Under the pieces are notes generated by a model that did not search any database, was not told where the DNA came from, and saw only the letters and a program-made list of their open reading frames with translations. Source: Cyprinodon diabolis (Eukaryota; Chordata; Actinopteri; Cyprinodontiformes; Cyprinodontidae). From it: a stretch of DNA of 64,000 nt. Below are positions 34,824 to 44,473 of this stretch, one piece after another. The stretch covers positions 25,554,762 to 25,618,761 of the forward strand of contig CM060080.1 of assembly GCA_030533445.1 (NCBI GenBank). Direction: 5' to 3'. The translations under genes and the position numbers were made by a program. The number at the start of each line of letters is the position of its first letter. The stretch's first letter is position 1.

Positions 34824-36497
34824 ATGCTCTCTACGATCTCCAAGAAACTCAGAGCGGAGCGGTCTGGAGCCACAGCGGAGGATGTATGCTTTGCTTTGTG
34901 CAGGCGGTCTGGAGCGGAGTATGTGGGATTTCGGGGTAAAACTCCTCTTGGACTTGATGGCGACTCTGCAGTCGAACAAGACAAACTCAAAGAAGAGATG
35001 CTAGTGGTAAATATATGTTCGATTACTGCCTGCTAAGCTAAAAGCAGCCTGGCCTTAGCTACGGCTAATAGCAGCCTAGCCTAAAGCTACGGCTAATAGC
35101 AGTCTAGCCTAAAGCTACGGCTAATAACAGCCTAGCCTAAAGCTACGGCTAATAGTAGCCTTGCAAGAACTAGCTTTATTAAAGTGTATTTTTTGTGATT
35201 CACAGGAAGCAGTCTTCACAACTCGGAGACTAGTTGCAGGCGCTATGAACCGGAGCAAGGGTAAGAGTTAAAGAATATGCTTCCATTCTGCGGTAAAAGG
35301 AAATGGATACGGATAGATACCGATCATAGCTGTACATTTTCTTTTCACAGACTACTGTCGCCTCACAATGAGGCGGTGACCTCCTATTTGCTCGGAGCCA
35401 TATCAGCAAGTCCAGATTTGCACGATGTTGATAAAGACGACATTGTGTGTAAGTGACTTGTTTTAATGTTTTCTCCTTCCTTGTTACTGTGACTTGCATT
35501 TGATTTTTTATTCATAACACTCTCATTTAATTGTTTTCCAGCTGCCTGTAAGACGTATTTTGAGACGGTACGCAGGAGCTTCAGATATACGCAGCCTGAG
35601 AACACGTTGCGTGCGGAGGCTGCCAAGCAATCTGCTCGGAGTCGGGCTAGAAGAAAGAGGGTAAGACTTTGGCCCCGTCCACACGAAGTCAAAACGAACA
35701 CGAAACGCTAATATTTTCCAGAACGTTTGTCGTAAAGACGGAGAGGTAAAATAAATGTCATCGTCCACACGAATGCATGAAAACGCTGCAAAATGTATTC
35801 CAGGCCTGTAAGTGGCGCTGCGGTGGCAAAGTAAAAATAGGCGACGAAATGTTGGGCATGCGCACTAATATTTATACATGGTTGCCCTGCGGGTCCATTT
35901 TCGTGGTTCAGTCAAATTCAGGTGCTGAACAATGTCGTCGATATTGCTCTGTTCTTCCTGGAGATATTCCAGAAGAAGAAGATTCTGTTGTAAGCCCGAC
36001 AGCAGGGTGAGTAGCATGAGCAGCAACCATTCAACACAGTACGGCGCCATTGTTGTTGTGATACTGTGTCGCGCATGCGTGTTTAGAGGCGACGCTATGA
36101 CACATGCGTGTAAAAAAAAAATGCGGTTAGAGCTTAATAGATGTGTTGTGTCCATATGCAGTGCGCTGATTCGTTGTTTTTTTTTCAGCTGCTGAAAGCG
36201 AGGCAGAGTGTGCTAGCAGATGAGGAAGTGGAACTCTGGAAGTCCGCCACTGTCGACCTCATGTCCGACGAAGAAGATGGCGTCGTTGGCGGTGTCTCTG
36301 GATGGATTGTACGGTCGCCGCCATTTCGTAGGCCGGATCTCACTGAACTCTGTGTTAAGCTGCAGTCCCGGTTAGAAGCGATGCCGAAGTACAGGGCCAC
36401 GCACAGTAGGCGTCTGCACATCGGACCTGCCTCGGAGGGAATACTGCCAGTTACCTCCAACCCCGAGGAAGCAAACGGACCGTTCACGGACTTGTAA
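34824..36497 (+). CDS. Transposon-borne spliced gene, C14orf93-like
   Basis: Proposed exons: 34824-35006, 35206-35260, 35351-35448, 35542-35660 and 36189-36497, all with GT/AG borders; AATAAA follows at about 36,549. Exon 1 starts MLSTISKKLRAERSGATAED; exon 2 reads EAVFTTRRLVAGAMNRSK; exon 3 NEAVTSYLLGAISASPDLHD; exon 4 CKTYFETVRRSFRYTQPENT and ends in a basic RSRARRKR patch; exon 5 has an acidic DLMSDEEDG, then GWIVRSP and a stop at 36,495. Exons 4 and 5 join in phase and are fully open. The exon 2/3 junction is one base short of a clean frame, so the copy may be broken there or my border may be off. The C-terminal part resembles, from memory, the vertebrate C14orf93 (RTFC) family. No transposase DDE motif is seen. 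The function is unknown; a DNA-binding accessory role is conceivable. Confidence 0.55.
35058..35160. repeat. 28-bp tandem repeat, about 3.7 copies
   Basis: The unit is GCTACGGCTAATAGCAGCCT followed by AGCCTAAA. The copies differ by single bases. It lies in the first intron of the transposon-borne gene, 52 bases after the exon 1 donor. Confidence 0.92.
35669..36115. repeat. Possible nested Harbinger/ISL2EU-like fragment in intron 4
   Basis: Starts 'ggccccgtccacacgaag' and repeats 'cgtccacacgaa' about 90 bases later, a phrase common at the ends of fish DNA elements. It contains CpG-rich sequence such as 'gggcatgcgcac' and a leucine-rich minus-strand reading. No matching right end was found, so the boundaries are uncertain. 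Confidence 0.3.
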
Positions 36498-36743
36498 TTT
36501 TTAGATACGCATGTGTTTGGATACGCGTTGTATATAGTTGTTTGTTTTAATAAAGCTCTTTCTTTGCATAAACAGCTTCCTGGCAAATGTTCATTTCCTG
36601 TATAAATTCATTCATGTCCTTGATGGTAGCCTAATAATTGTGTAGTAGTGTAGGATAACATAAATACACAGCATATGAATGAATAAATATATGAATGAAT
36701 AAATATATATTCATAAATATATATATATGTAAAAATATATATA

Positions 36744-36940
36744 TGCCAACCAATCACGAGCGACTTTACTTGTTTAAAAAGAAGTGGTTCCATCCAATAC
36801 TCAATAAGAAAATTCAAACCTGGCGTGGCCACGTGTGGTTTTACTGCCAATCACGAGCGATTTCACTTGTTTGAGAATAGTGGTTTCAGCCAATACTGAG
36901 TAGGTTATTCAAGCCAGACCTGGCCAGCCGCGCGGGTTTG
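36744..36940. repeat. Subterminal direct repeats of the transposon
   Basis: Two diverged copies of an about 95-bp unit: 'ccaatcacgagcgactttac...ccaatactcaataag' from 36,750 and 'ccaatcacgagcgatttcac...ccaatactgagtagg' from 36,847. They lie 190-380 bp inside the right end, where transposase-binding repeats occur in CACTA-type elements. Confidence 0.7.
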
Positions 36941-36993
36941 CTGCATTCATATGCTAATTAGGGCCATTAGTACAGCTGATCGCTCTCCACATA

Positions 36994-37070
36994 CGTCAGA
37001 GTCCGTTTCCGACAATTTGTGGCACTGACAAACGGGGACAAGCGCGGGTTGCAAATTGTCGGAAACTGAC
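36994..37070. repeat. Terminal hairpin of the transposon
   Basis: CGTCAGAGTCCGTTTCCGACAA pairs, with few mismatches, with TTGTCGGAAACTGACG about 25 bases further on. A similar 'aaattgtcagaaattgacg' occurs inside the left end at about 33,411, so it is an element-specific motif. Confidence 0.6.
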
Positions 37071-37597
37071 GAAAATCAGGGAGATCTGCGGGAGTTTACA
37101 GGGACGAAAATCTCACTTTTCATGCAGTGAGAGGGCAAGCAGGAGTCCAGAAGTCCAAGGCCTGATCAGGGATACTGAATTGGTTCAAGGAGTCACCTGA
37201 GATGTCAGGCAGAACGTTCAGATGGGAACAGGCAAGCTCAGTGGTTGAGAGGCAGAACAGGTGAGGATACCAGGAACACCACGGAAAGCTAAAAACTTGT
37301 TCTCTCCACTCAGCCAAGACAGGAACAGACACATCCGGGGAATAAGACACAGATCAGGAACACTACGAAACACTAAAAGCCTCTCTCACCACTGGCTCCC
37401 AAGAACTAGAACATGAACCATGGCAACATCAATGGTCTAAACCTCAATGATCTGGCCCCGATAGCTGGGACTGAGCCGTATATCAAGAAGCAGGAGTAGG
37501 TGATTAGATGAGTGGAAATTGGAAACCGGGCAGAGTTAGGCAGCTGAATGAAACGAGCAATTAGGCCAGCCCTCAGAGGCATGATTATGACAGATAT

Positions 37598-38314
37598 AGG
37601 AATAAATCATTCATGAATTCATAAATAGATAAGTCTTTATTTTGGATACACACATAAATGCAACCCTGCAGAATTGACAGAAGTCACTTCAGAAAAAATT
37701 ATTTTACAACCAATCAGTATCCAAAAAGGGATTCATGCTAATATAAGATGGATTTACAGTAGTAGGCATCTGCAGTACCATTAAGAAAAGGCAAAGTTCA
37801 AAATTTTTAAGGATGAATGGGTAGGAGTCTGATGCAGCCCTAATGTAAAAAAAAAACCAACAACAACAAAGAGAGGAAAAAACACAGACGATTATTCTCC
37901 AAATGATTTTCACCTGTATCTCAATCCCTTTTGAAATAAAAACAATGCACCTGCTTGACAATACAACTGATAAAAACTGCCTCAGCAGGTTATACTTTGT
38001 AATAGTATTTTGGGGTTGGGTCTTTGCAAATCTACCTAATAAATATTTGAGCCCCTATTTAATTTGCTTAGTAGCTCAAGTAGAGTCAGATGGGAAATGT
38101 GTTCATTTATATTTATACACTGTTATCATGTTTTGTAAATCGCTAATTTTATTTGGTTAATTTTAGGTGATTCAAAGAAAAGGTAGATAAGCCAAACAGG
38201 TGTTTTTCAATCCAAGTGAATTTCAAGTGAAGAAGTGAAGTGTGAATATTTTACAGTAGAGGTTCCTTAGATAAAAAAAAAAAACAACACAACTATAGAG
38301 AGCGTCATCAACAT
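37598..38314. other. Intergenic, no recognised feature
   Basis: AT-rich spacer between the LTR and the TTAA-flanked element. Confidence 0.55.
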
Positions 38315-38318
38315 TTAA

Positions 38319-38806
38319 AGCTACAGTGTGTAATTTTCAGCGACATCTAACGTTCAGACTGCAGACCGCAGCAACATGAACATCTCCCCCCCACCGCTTC
38401 TCCCCCCCAACAGTACGGCGAGTGTTACGGGACAAAATGTCTTCCACGACGTCCGCATCACCTACCTTCTCAAGTGATGAGGTTTGTTTACATAGATAAT
38501 TTTAATACTGCCATCTTTTGTTCAGTACCGTCTCAGTTCATCTCTCTCAACTTGCCGGAGTTACTTTCGAGCGTAATGGGCGATCTCGCAATCGCTAGTT
38601 TGTTGGCTCTGCGCTGCCGTAGCGCAAAGATATCTGCCTCCATGGCTGCGAGACCCGCTCCTATGTAATTATAAATAACGAATTCTAAGGCAACGCAAAT
38701 ATTAAGGTTAAGAGGCTGAGCTCGTAGATGATGATAAATAACATAGTTATGTATAATATATTACATTTCGGACTGTATATCCCTGTAAATATTACACACT
38801 GTAGCT
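38319..38806. mobile_element. TTAA-flanked nonautonomous DNA element
   Basis: AGCTACAGTGTGTAATTTTC at the left and, complemented, AGCTACAGTGTGTAATATTT at the right: 16 matching terminal bases. TTAA flanks both ends (38,315-38,318 and 38,807-38,810). 488 bp, GC-richer core, no long frame. TTAA targeting is shared by piggyBac and Kolobok; the ends are not CCC-type, so Kolobok is slightly favoured. Confidence 0.65.
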
Positions 38807-38810
38807 TTAA

Positions 38811-39289
38811 GGTTATTGGAAATTAGCATAAATATCTATTGATATTTAAATCAACATGGGTCATTTATAGAATTTGCAGTTTGGTGTCTGCTTGAAATAC
38901 ATTACAGCTATTTGGATGTTCAGCTTACATCAACTCATTACAGCTGCTAAGTGAATGTCTTTGTTCATGCAAACCAATTTACTGGATATCAAAAATAATT
39001 TTAAGCTTTGTATCAAAAAGAAATATTGATCAAATTGCAGTGCGTTTTCGTTTTTACAACAACTGAATTTAACTAAACGTGGTTAGAGTTGAGTCTGACC
39101 TGTCAGTCTACCTAGAGAGTCAGCAAATGACTGATTGTTAATCATAATTTGACCCAAAGTAAAATGTCACTTACCTGCAGGAACTGTCCCCTCTTTTTCT
39201 CTGACAGAAATTTTTGGATTTTGAATTGCAGACACATTAATGTCACAGGTATTTTGCAGAAAAACATTGACAAAGCGTTTTTCACTCAC
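38811..39289. other. Intergenic, no recognised feature
   Basis: AT-rich, no repeat recognised. Confidence 0.5.
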
Positions 39290-39672
39290 AGCCAAGGTGA
39301 CTTTATGGCCCTCAGGACTGGATTGACTATAGGGGAGAATTTGGCTTTTGTCATTGCAGCTCCCAAACTATAGAATGCTTTGTGACTGCAAATTAGAAAA
39401 GCCTCTTTAATCGAAATTTTTGAATCTGTTCTTAAGATCCACCTCTTTTCTTTGGTATTTGAACATGTTTAAACTGTTAACTCATGTAATATTAGTTTAG
39501 GTCTCTTTTTAACTCTTTAATTTGCTTTACCACCTGTTTTTATCTTTATTTACTTTTACTCTGCTTTTATTTTTCTTCTATTTTTTTGCTAATTCGCATA
39601 GCATTTTGAATTGTCTATGTACTGAATTGTGCTATACAAAGAAACTTGCCATGCCTCGCCTTGCCTTAAAGT
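39290..39672 (+). pseudogene. LINE 3' end (L2/Rex-type), decayed
   Basis: A broken reading gives AAPKLWNAL and SSIEIFESVLKIHLF, the usual C-terminal phrase of fish non-LTR retrotransposon ORF2 (APKLWN...FKS.LKTHLF). A T-rich 3' UTR follows, ending in an iterated TTGCC tail ('gcctcgccttgcctt'). Confidence 0.6.
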
Positions 39673-39869
39673 GTTAATCAGTTTTATTTTCTTCTGGTCA
39701 GTGGTGTACGTACATTTTGTTGCTTAATGGTCATCTTATTTTTGTAGACATTATTGTTTTTTATTTTTATCCTTCTTTCTTTTAATTTAGCACTAGAAAA
39801 GCAGCTGTAGTAAGCTTAGTGCCGTGGTGTTGGAGTTAAGGAATTTATTATACAGCTGCTTCAATAAAT

Positions 39870-40270
39870 GTACTGCTATTAAGACAAGGCAGACAGCACT
39901 GTGAGGATCAGGTTCTTTGATATCTCCAGTGCATTTACACAATTCAACCTGATTTACTTTGGGGGAAACTCCTTAAGATTAAGATAGAGGGATCCAAATT
40001 TCCTGGATTAAAGACTACTTGACAAACAAACCACAGTTTGTTCAGTCAGGCTCATTCAGATCTGGTGCAAAACAGACCGCTAGGAGATCTTTACTGCCTA
40101 CAGCTATCAACATCTACAACAACTCATTAAAAGAAAAAGGAAAAGCCAAAGAGTTACTAAAACATTTAATTTCCCTTTGGGATTAATACAATCTTTTTTA
40201 TTTGAATTCAGCTAGTCCCAGCTGTTTTAATGTGCTCTATAAATAAAGTTGGAAAAGCTTCGCTCATCAT
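39870..40270 (+). pseudogene. LINE reverse-transcriptase fragment, internally deleted
   Basis: Broken frames contain RFFDISSAFTQFN, matching the F(I/F)D(F/I)SSAFN block before the RT catalytic motif, then a W..LL..RPQ-like DWRLLDKQTTV and a C-terminal RRSLLPTAINIYNNS. Several stops and an internal deletion. Confidence 0.5.
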
Positions 40271-40524
40271 TCTTTCTGGCTGCAGAAGACTTGAAATAAC
40301 TTCATGGATCCATTGCACCACTCACTACAGAACATTTCCAGTTTATTGACTTAATGTTGGCCTATAAGGCATCTCAACCGGGGTCAGGTTCAGACATAAA
40401 CTTCACAATTTCTCCCATTGCAGCTAATTTGTGTAGTCAGAGGTCATTTCACCCTGGATTACATTTCTACACAGCCGGAAAAAAACATGGAAGCTCATGT
40501 CATTTAAATTGGTGGGTTGGAAAT

Positions 40525-40606
40525 TAAAACTCTGCGATGGACTGGCGACCTGTCCAGAGTGTGACCTGCCTCTCACCCATAGTCTGCTGGAGATAGGCAC
40601 CAGCGT
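40525..40606 (+). repeat. 3' tail of common teleost tRNA-like repeat
   Basis: 'tgcgatggactggcgacctg' and 'gctggagataggcaccagc', the usual 3' end of the family whose 5' part is at 46,440-46,745. It ends in the (GGAT)n tract that typically trails it. Confidence 0.7.
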
Positions 40607-40679
40607 GATGGATGGATGGATGGATGGATGGATGGATGGATGGATGGATGGATGGATGGATGGATGGATGGATGGATGG
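40607..40679. repeat. (GGAT)n microsatellite
   Basis: About 18 ATGG units extending the tail of the preceding repeat. Confidence 0.97.
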
Positions 40680-41603
40680 CTGACAGAAGCCCTCCATTAG
40701 TTTCTGATAGAGGTTAAACCCAGCTAATAAAGTGAATAGCATTGAAATTTGCTTCTTACTCAATGTAACTAAATTGGTTAATAAATAACACATTTATTTG
40801 AAAGGTGGATAGTGTTAAAAATAATATTGTAAAACCATCAAACCATAGACCATAGACCAATATTTGCCCAGTATATTTGATTAAAAAGATTTGCTATGGT
40901 TTTATTTACTTTATTTCGTTTGGTGTAAATGCAACTAAGAAACAAGTTTTATGAAAACTGATTATTGTATTTTGTTCAGATATGCATAATTGCTAACCGA
41001 TAATAGTTTGTATGTTCAAATATGATTGATGTGCCTTACTTTTTTATATAAAACCTTTTTTGTGATTCAGTAGTTCCATTGCATCTATAAAACAATATGT
41101 GAAAACAGTCTCAGTCATAAGATAATATTTGTTTTTATTTGTTGTATTGTTATTTTTAAGTCTTTCGTTTTGGTAATTGGTAATTAGTGAATAGCACTAA
41201 CAATTCTTGGATTATTGGCAACCCCAGGTAAATCCTGTTTCTATGTATAATGTCTGTTTAAATGATATACATGTTTCAAAAAACATCAGAAAATTTGGTC
41301 CTGAAGACAAAAAAGGCATATTTATAAAAAAAAGAAAAAAAGATGTGCATCTACCCGCACATAGTACTACAGAAGATCAGAAGAGGCTGTAGTATTTATG
41401 CTAGGCCGACAGATGAGCCAAATGCATGCTTTGGTATCTGGTAGAGAGAGATGGGCCTACACTGACGTATGGCAGTATCGTTTTAGATTAAATTGTGAAA
41501 ACCCAGTTTCAAGAATGATTGCTTGTGGTTTCTTAAAATGCCAAATCAATTTGGACACAATGGTTGAATGACAAAATACCCTTTTTGATACAACTTACAT
41601 ATA
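40680..41603. other. Intergenic, no recognised feature
   Basis: AT-rich. About 41,190-41,470 has a different texture and may be an unassigned repeat. Confidence 0.5.
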
Positions 41604-43204
41604 TACAGGTAAAAGTCAGTAAATTAGAATATTTTGAAAAACTTGATTTATTTCAGTAATTGCATTCAAAAGGTGTAACTTGTACATTATATTTATTCAT
41701 TGCACACAGACTGATGCATTCAAATGTTTATTTCATTTAATTTTGATGATTTGAAGTGGCAACAAATGAAAATCCAAAATTCTGTGTGTCACAAAATTAG
41801 GATATTGTGTAAGGGTTACATTTTGAAGACACCTGGTGCCACAAACTAATCAGCTGATTAACTCAAAACACCTGCAAAGGGCTTTAAATGGTCTCTCAGT
41901 CCAGTTCTGAAGCCTACACAAACATGGGGAAGACTTCAGATTTGACAGCTGTCCAAAAGGCGACCATCGACACATTGCACAAGGAGGGAAAGACACAAAA
42001 GGTTATTGCTGAAGAGGCTGGCTGTTCTCAGAGCTCTGTGTCCAAACACATTAATAGAGAGGCAAAGGGAAGGAAAAACTGTGGTCAGAAGAAGTGTACA
42101 AGCGATAGGGATCACCGCGCCCTAGTCAAGATTGTGAAAAAAAACCCATTCAAAAATGTGGGGGAGATTCAGAAGGAGTGGACAGCTGCTGGAGTCAGTG
42201 CTTCAAGATCCACCACCAAGAGACGCTTGAAAGACATGGGTTTCAACTGCCGCATACCTCGTGTCAAGCCACTGTTTACCAAGAAAGAAAGCGTCTCACC
42301 TGGGCTAAGGAAAAAAAGAGCTGGACTGCTGCTGAGTGGTCCAAAGTCCTGTTTTCTGACGAAAGCAAATTTTGCATTTCCTTTGGAAATCGAGGTCCCA
42401 GAGTCTGGAGGAAGACAGGAGAGGCACAGGATCCACATTGCCTGAAGTGTAGTGTAAAGTTTCCACCATCAGTGATGGTTTGGGGTGCCATGTCATCTGC
42501 TGGTGTTGGTCCACTCTGTTTCCTGAGATCCAGGGTCAACGCAGCCGTCTACCAGCAAGTTTTAGAGCACTTCATGCTTCCTGCTGCTGACCTGCTCTAT
42601 GGAGATGGAGATTTCAGGTTCCAACAGGACTTGGCGCCTGCACACAGCGCAAAATTTACCTGTGCCTGGTTTACGGACCATGGTATTTCTGTTCTAAATT
42701 GGCCCGCCAACTCCCCTGACCTTAGCCCCATAGAAAATCTGTGAGGTATTGTGAAAAGGAAGATGCAGAATGCCAGACCCAAAAACGCAGAAGAGTTGAA
42801 GGCCACTATCAGAGCAACCTGGGCTCTCATAACACCTGAGCAGTGCCAGAAACTCATCGACTTCATGCCACGCCGCATTAATGCAGTAATTGAGGCAAAA
42901 GGAGCTCCAACCAAGTATTGAGTATTGTACATGCTCATATTTTTCATTTTCATACTTTTCAGTTGGCCAACATTTCTAAAAAAAAAATCCCTTTTTTGTA
43001 TTAGCCTTAAGTAATATTCTAATTTTGTGACACACGGAATTTTGGATTTTCATTTGTTGCCACTTCAAATCATCAAAATTAAATGAAATAAACATTTGAA
43101 TGCATCAGACTGTGTGCAATGAATAAATATAATGTACAAGTTACACCTTTACTGAAATAAATCCAGTTTTTCAAAATATTCTAATTTACTGGCTTTTACC
43201 TGTG
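41604..43204 (+). mobile_element. Tc1/mariner transposon with long inverted repeats
   Basis: 1.6 kb. Both ends read (T/C)ACAGGTAAAAG inward, with TA duplications outside. Terminal inverted repeats are about 200 bp each (41,604-41,822 and 43,006-43,204), sharing 'taaattagaatattttgaaa' and 'gtgtgtcacaaaatta' with their complements. It is inserted beside a TA-rich microsatellite. It contains one transposase pseudogene. Confidence 0.88.
41924..42921 (+). pseudogene. Tc1-like transposase, broken
   Basis: Starts MGKTSDLTAVQKATIDTL, with a helix-turn-helix DNA-binding region (EEAGCSQSSVSKHINREA) at about residues 25-50. The catalytic triad is visible as SDES (D), FQQDLAPAH (D) and SPIENL (E), so it is a DDE enzyme. 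Two lesions: a frameshift near 42,285 between the paired and catalytic halves, and a TGA at 42,742-42,744 where Trp is expected after IENL. About 330 codons in all, the normal Tc1 length. The product cannot be functional as it stands. Confidence 0.88.
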
Positions 43205-43365
<161 letters not shown>

Positions 43366-43619
43366 AAAGCTATAAAGAAATATTTATATAAATACATTTA
43401 TGTGGAGGAAAGACATTGTGGTAGACATAGGGACATCACAAGGGTCAAAGTATCAGTGGTGCATGTGGTTGTTGGGGGCACTCAGGGCAGTGACCCCAAA
43501 ACCGGTGGAGAGGCCACAGTACAATACAATACATCAGACATCTCGGTCCATAAAAGTGCAGGTCTTGGAACAACAAAGATACTGTGCAGGACCCTCAAGC
43601 TTACTTAGAACCTAGAATA

Positions 43620-43620
43620 T

Positions 43621-43672
<52 letters not shown>

Positions 43673-43695
43673 AATGTGTGTATGCCATATCCTAA
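43620..43695. repeat. TA-rich palindrome
   Basis: A (TA)n core of about 45 bp between 'agaatatggcata' and its complement 'tatgccatatcct'. Possibly the end of a small fold-back element. Confidence 0.6.
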
Positions 43696-43740
43696 GTGTC
43701 CTTGTTGGCTTGGCCTATTCCTTTTATGAGATGAGTTCTT

Positions 43741-44142
43741 GCAGATTTAATTTGGATGTAGATGACAAAAGAAAGATGAATCCAGGAACAAAAAACAAAT
43801 CAAAACCAGGAGACGCCAGGGGGAAACACACATGAGGATCAAAGCAATGAAGAGAAACCAGCACTGAGGAAGTGCACAGGAAGATTATATATGAGGCAGA
43901 GCAAAGGGTGGGGTAATTAGCTAATAGGGAGCAGGTGTGGATAGAAGCAACTAGAAGCTAGGGGAAAGGAGACTGGCACAAGGGGGCAACAGAGAGCAAC
44001 AAAAAGCAAAACAAAACAAAAAATACAAAACTGCTTAAATATGATAAGAGAACAACTACAATGACACAACACAGAAAAGAAACCAATTAGCAAGAAAACA
44101 CAAAATCCCAGTTTAATTGAAAACCCCAAAAGAAACCATAAC
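43741..44142 (-). mobile_element. Truncated LTR, family 2-related
   Basis: Shares 'gagcaggtgtg', 'gggggcaacagagagcaa' and 'aatacaaaactgc' with 29,805-30,295 and ends at the same 'accataaca'. The left end and TSD are missing, so it is partial. Confidence 0.55.
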
Positions 44143-44289
44143 ATGAAAGGGATTTACAAATAAACCTGTTTTTTTTTTATCTCAATTTATGTTTCAAAGC
44201 TCTTGACAACCTAAGTCATTTATAGTTTGGAGAAGATATAATTGAATGCAGCTCTGAGTCCTTTATTTTATGTGTTGATCTCGCATTGG

Positions 44290-44473
44290 AGAAATTTATC
44301 TCTGCATTTAACCCATCCCCGGGTGGACTTCCATTATGCAGCGCCTGGGGAGCGGTGTGGGGTTAAGGGGCTTTGCTCAAAGACCCAAAGTGAAAGTCTG
44401 TGGGAGTGGGGCTCGAATTCAGAACCTCAGGATTCCAGGCTCTATGCCCTAACCACTAGGCCACCACTCCCAC
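44290..44473 (-). repeat. tRNA-like short interspersed repeat, copy 2
   Basis: The complement reads TGGTTAGGGCATAGAG (A-box-like) then GGTTCTGAATTCGAGCC (B-box-like), followed by 'ttgagcaaag' and 'cccacaccgctcccc'. Same order as at 57,125-57,352. Confidence 0.6.

Larger units (their letters stand above)
33312..37129 (+). mobile_element. 3.8-kb DNA transposon carrying a spliced cargo/accessory gene
   Basis: The ends are CACTGCATGAAAAGTGGGAT at the left and, complemented, CACTGCATGAAAAGTGAGAT at the right. They are flanked by AGA on both sides (33,309-33,311 and 37,130-37,132), a 3-bp target duplication. The interrupted LTR proves the insertion. CACTG ends with a 3-bp TSD point to the CACTA/EnSpm group; PIF/Harbinger also makes 3-bp duplications, but of TWA. 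No transposase is visible. It holds a multi-exon gene (34,824-36,497), a 28-bp tandem repeat, right-end subterminal direct repeats, a terminal hairpin, and at least one older Tc1 fragment. It is probably nonautonomous. Confidence 0.78.
32986..37592 (-). mobile_element. Solo LTR, family 1 (copy A), split by a DNA transposon
   Basis: TGTCATTACACAGG at the left, GATTATGACA at the right, and the 5-bp repeat GATAT on both sides (32,981-32,985 and 37,593-37,597). Removing the insertion 33,312-37,129 leaves about 789 bp that aligns with the LTRs at 18,122 (+) and 61,841 (-): for example, 'gtttccagtgatgg', 'attatcccactgtc' and 'ccttctgtcct' on its minus strand are shared with 18,122. No internal retroelement region. 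Its intron-like segment, read on the minus strand, starts GTAAGTGAC after CCAG. Confidence 0.8.

Noticed and set aside
34892..34942. Similarity between exon 1 of the transposon gene ('atgtgggatttcgggg') and the LTR at about 18,440-18,475 ('atgtgggattttgggg')
   Set aside because: Only about 40 bp with mismatches and no extension on either side; most likely chance.
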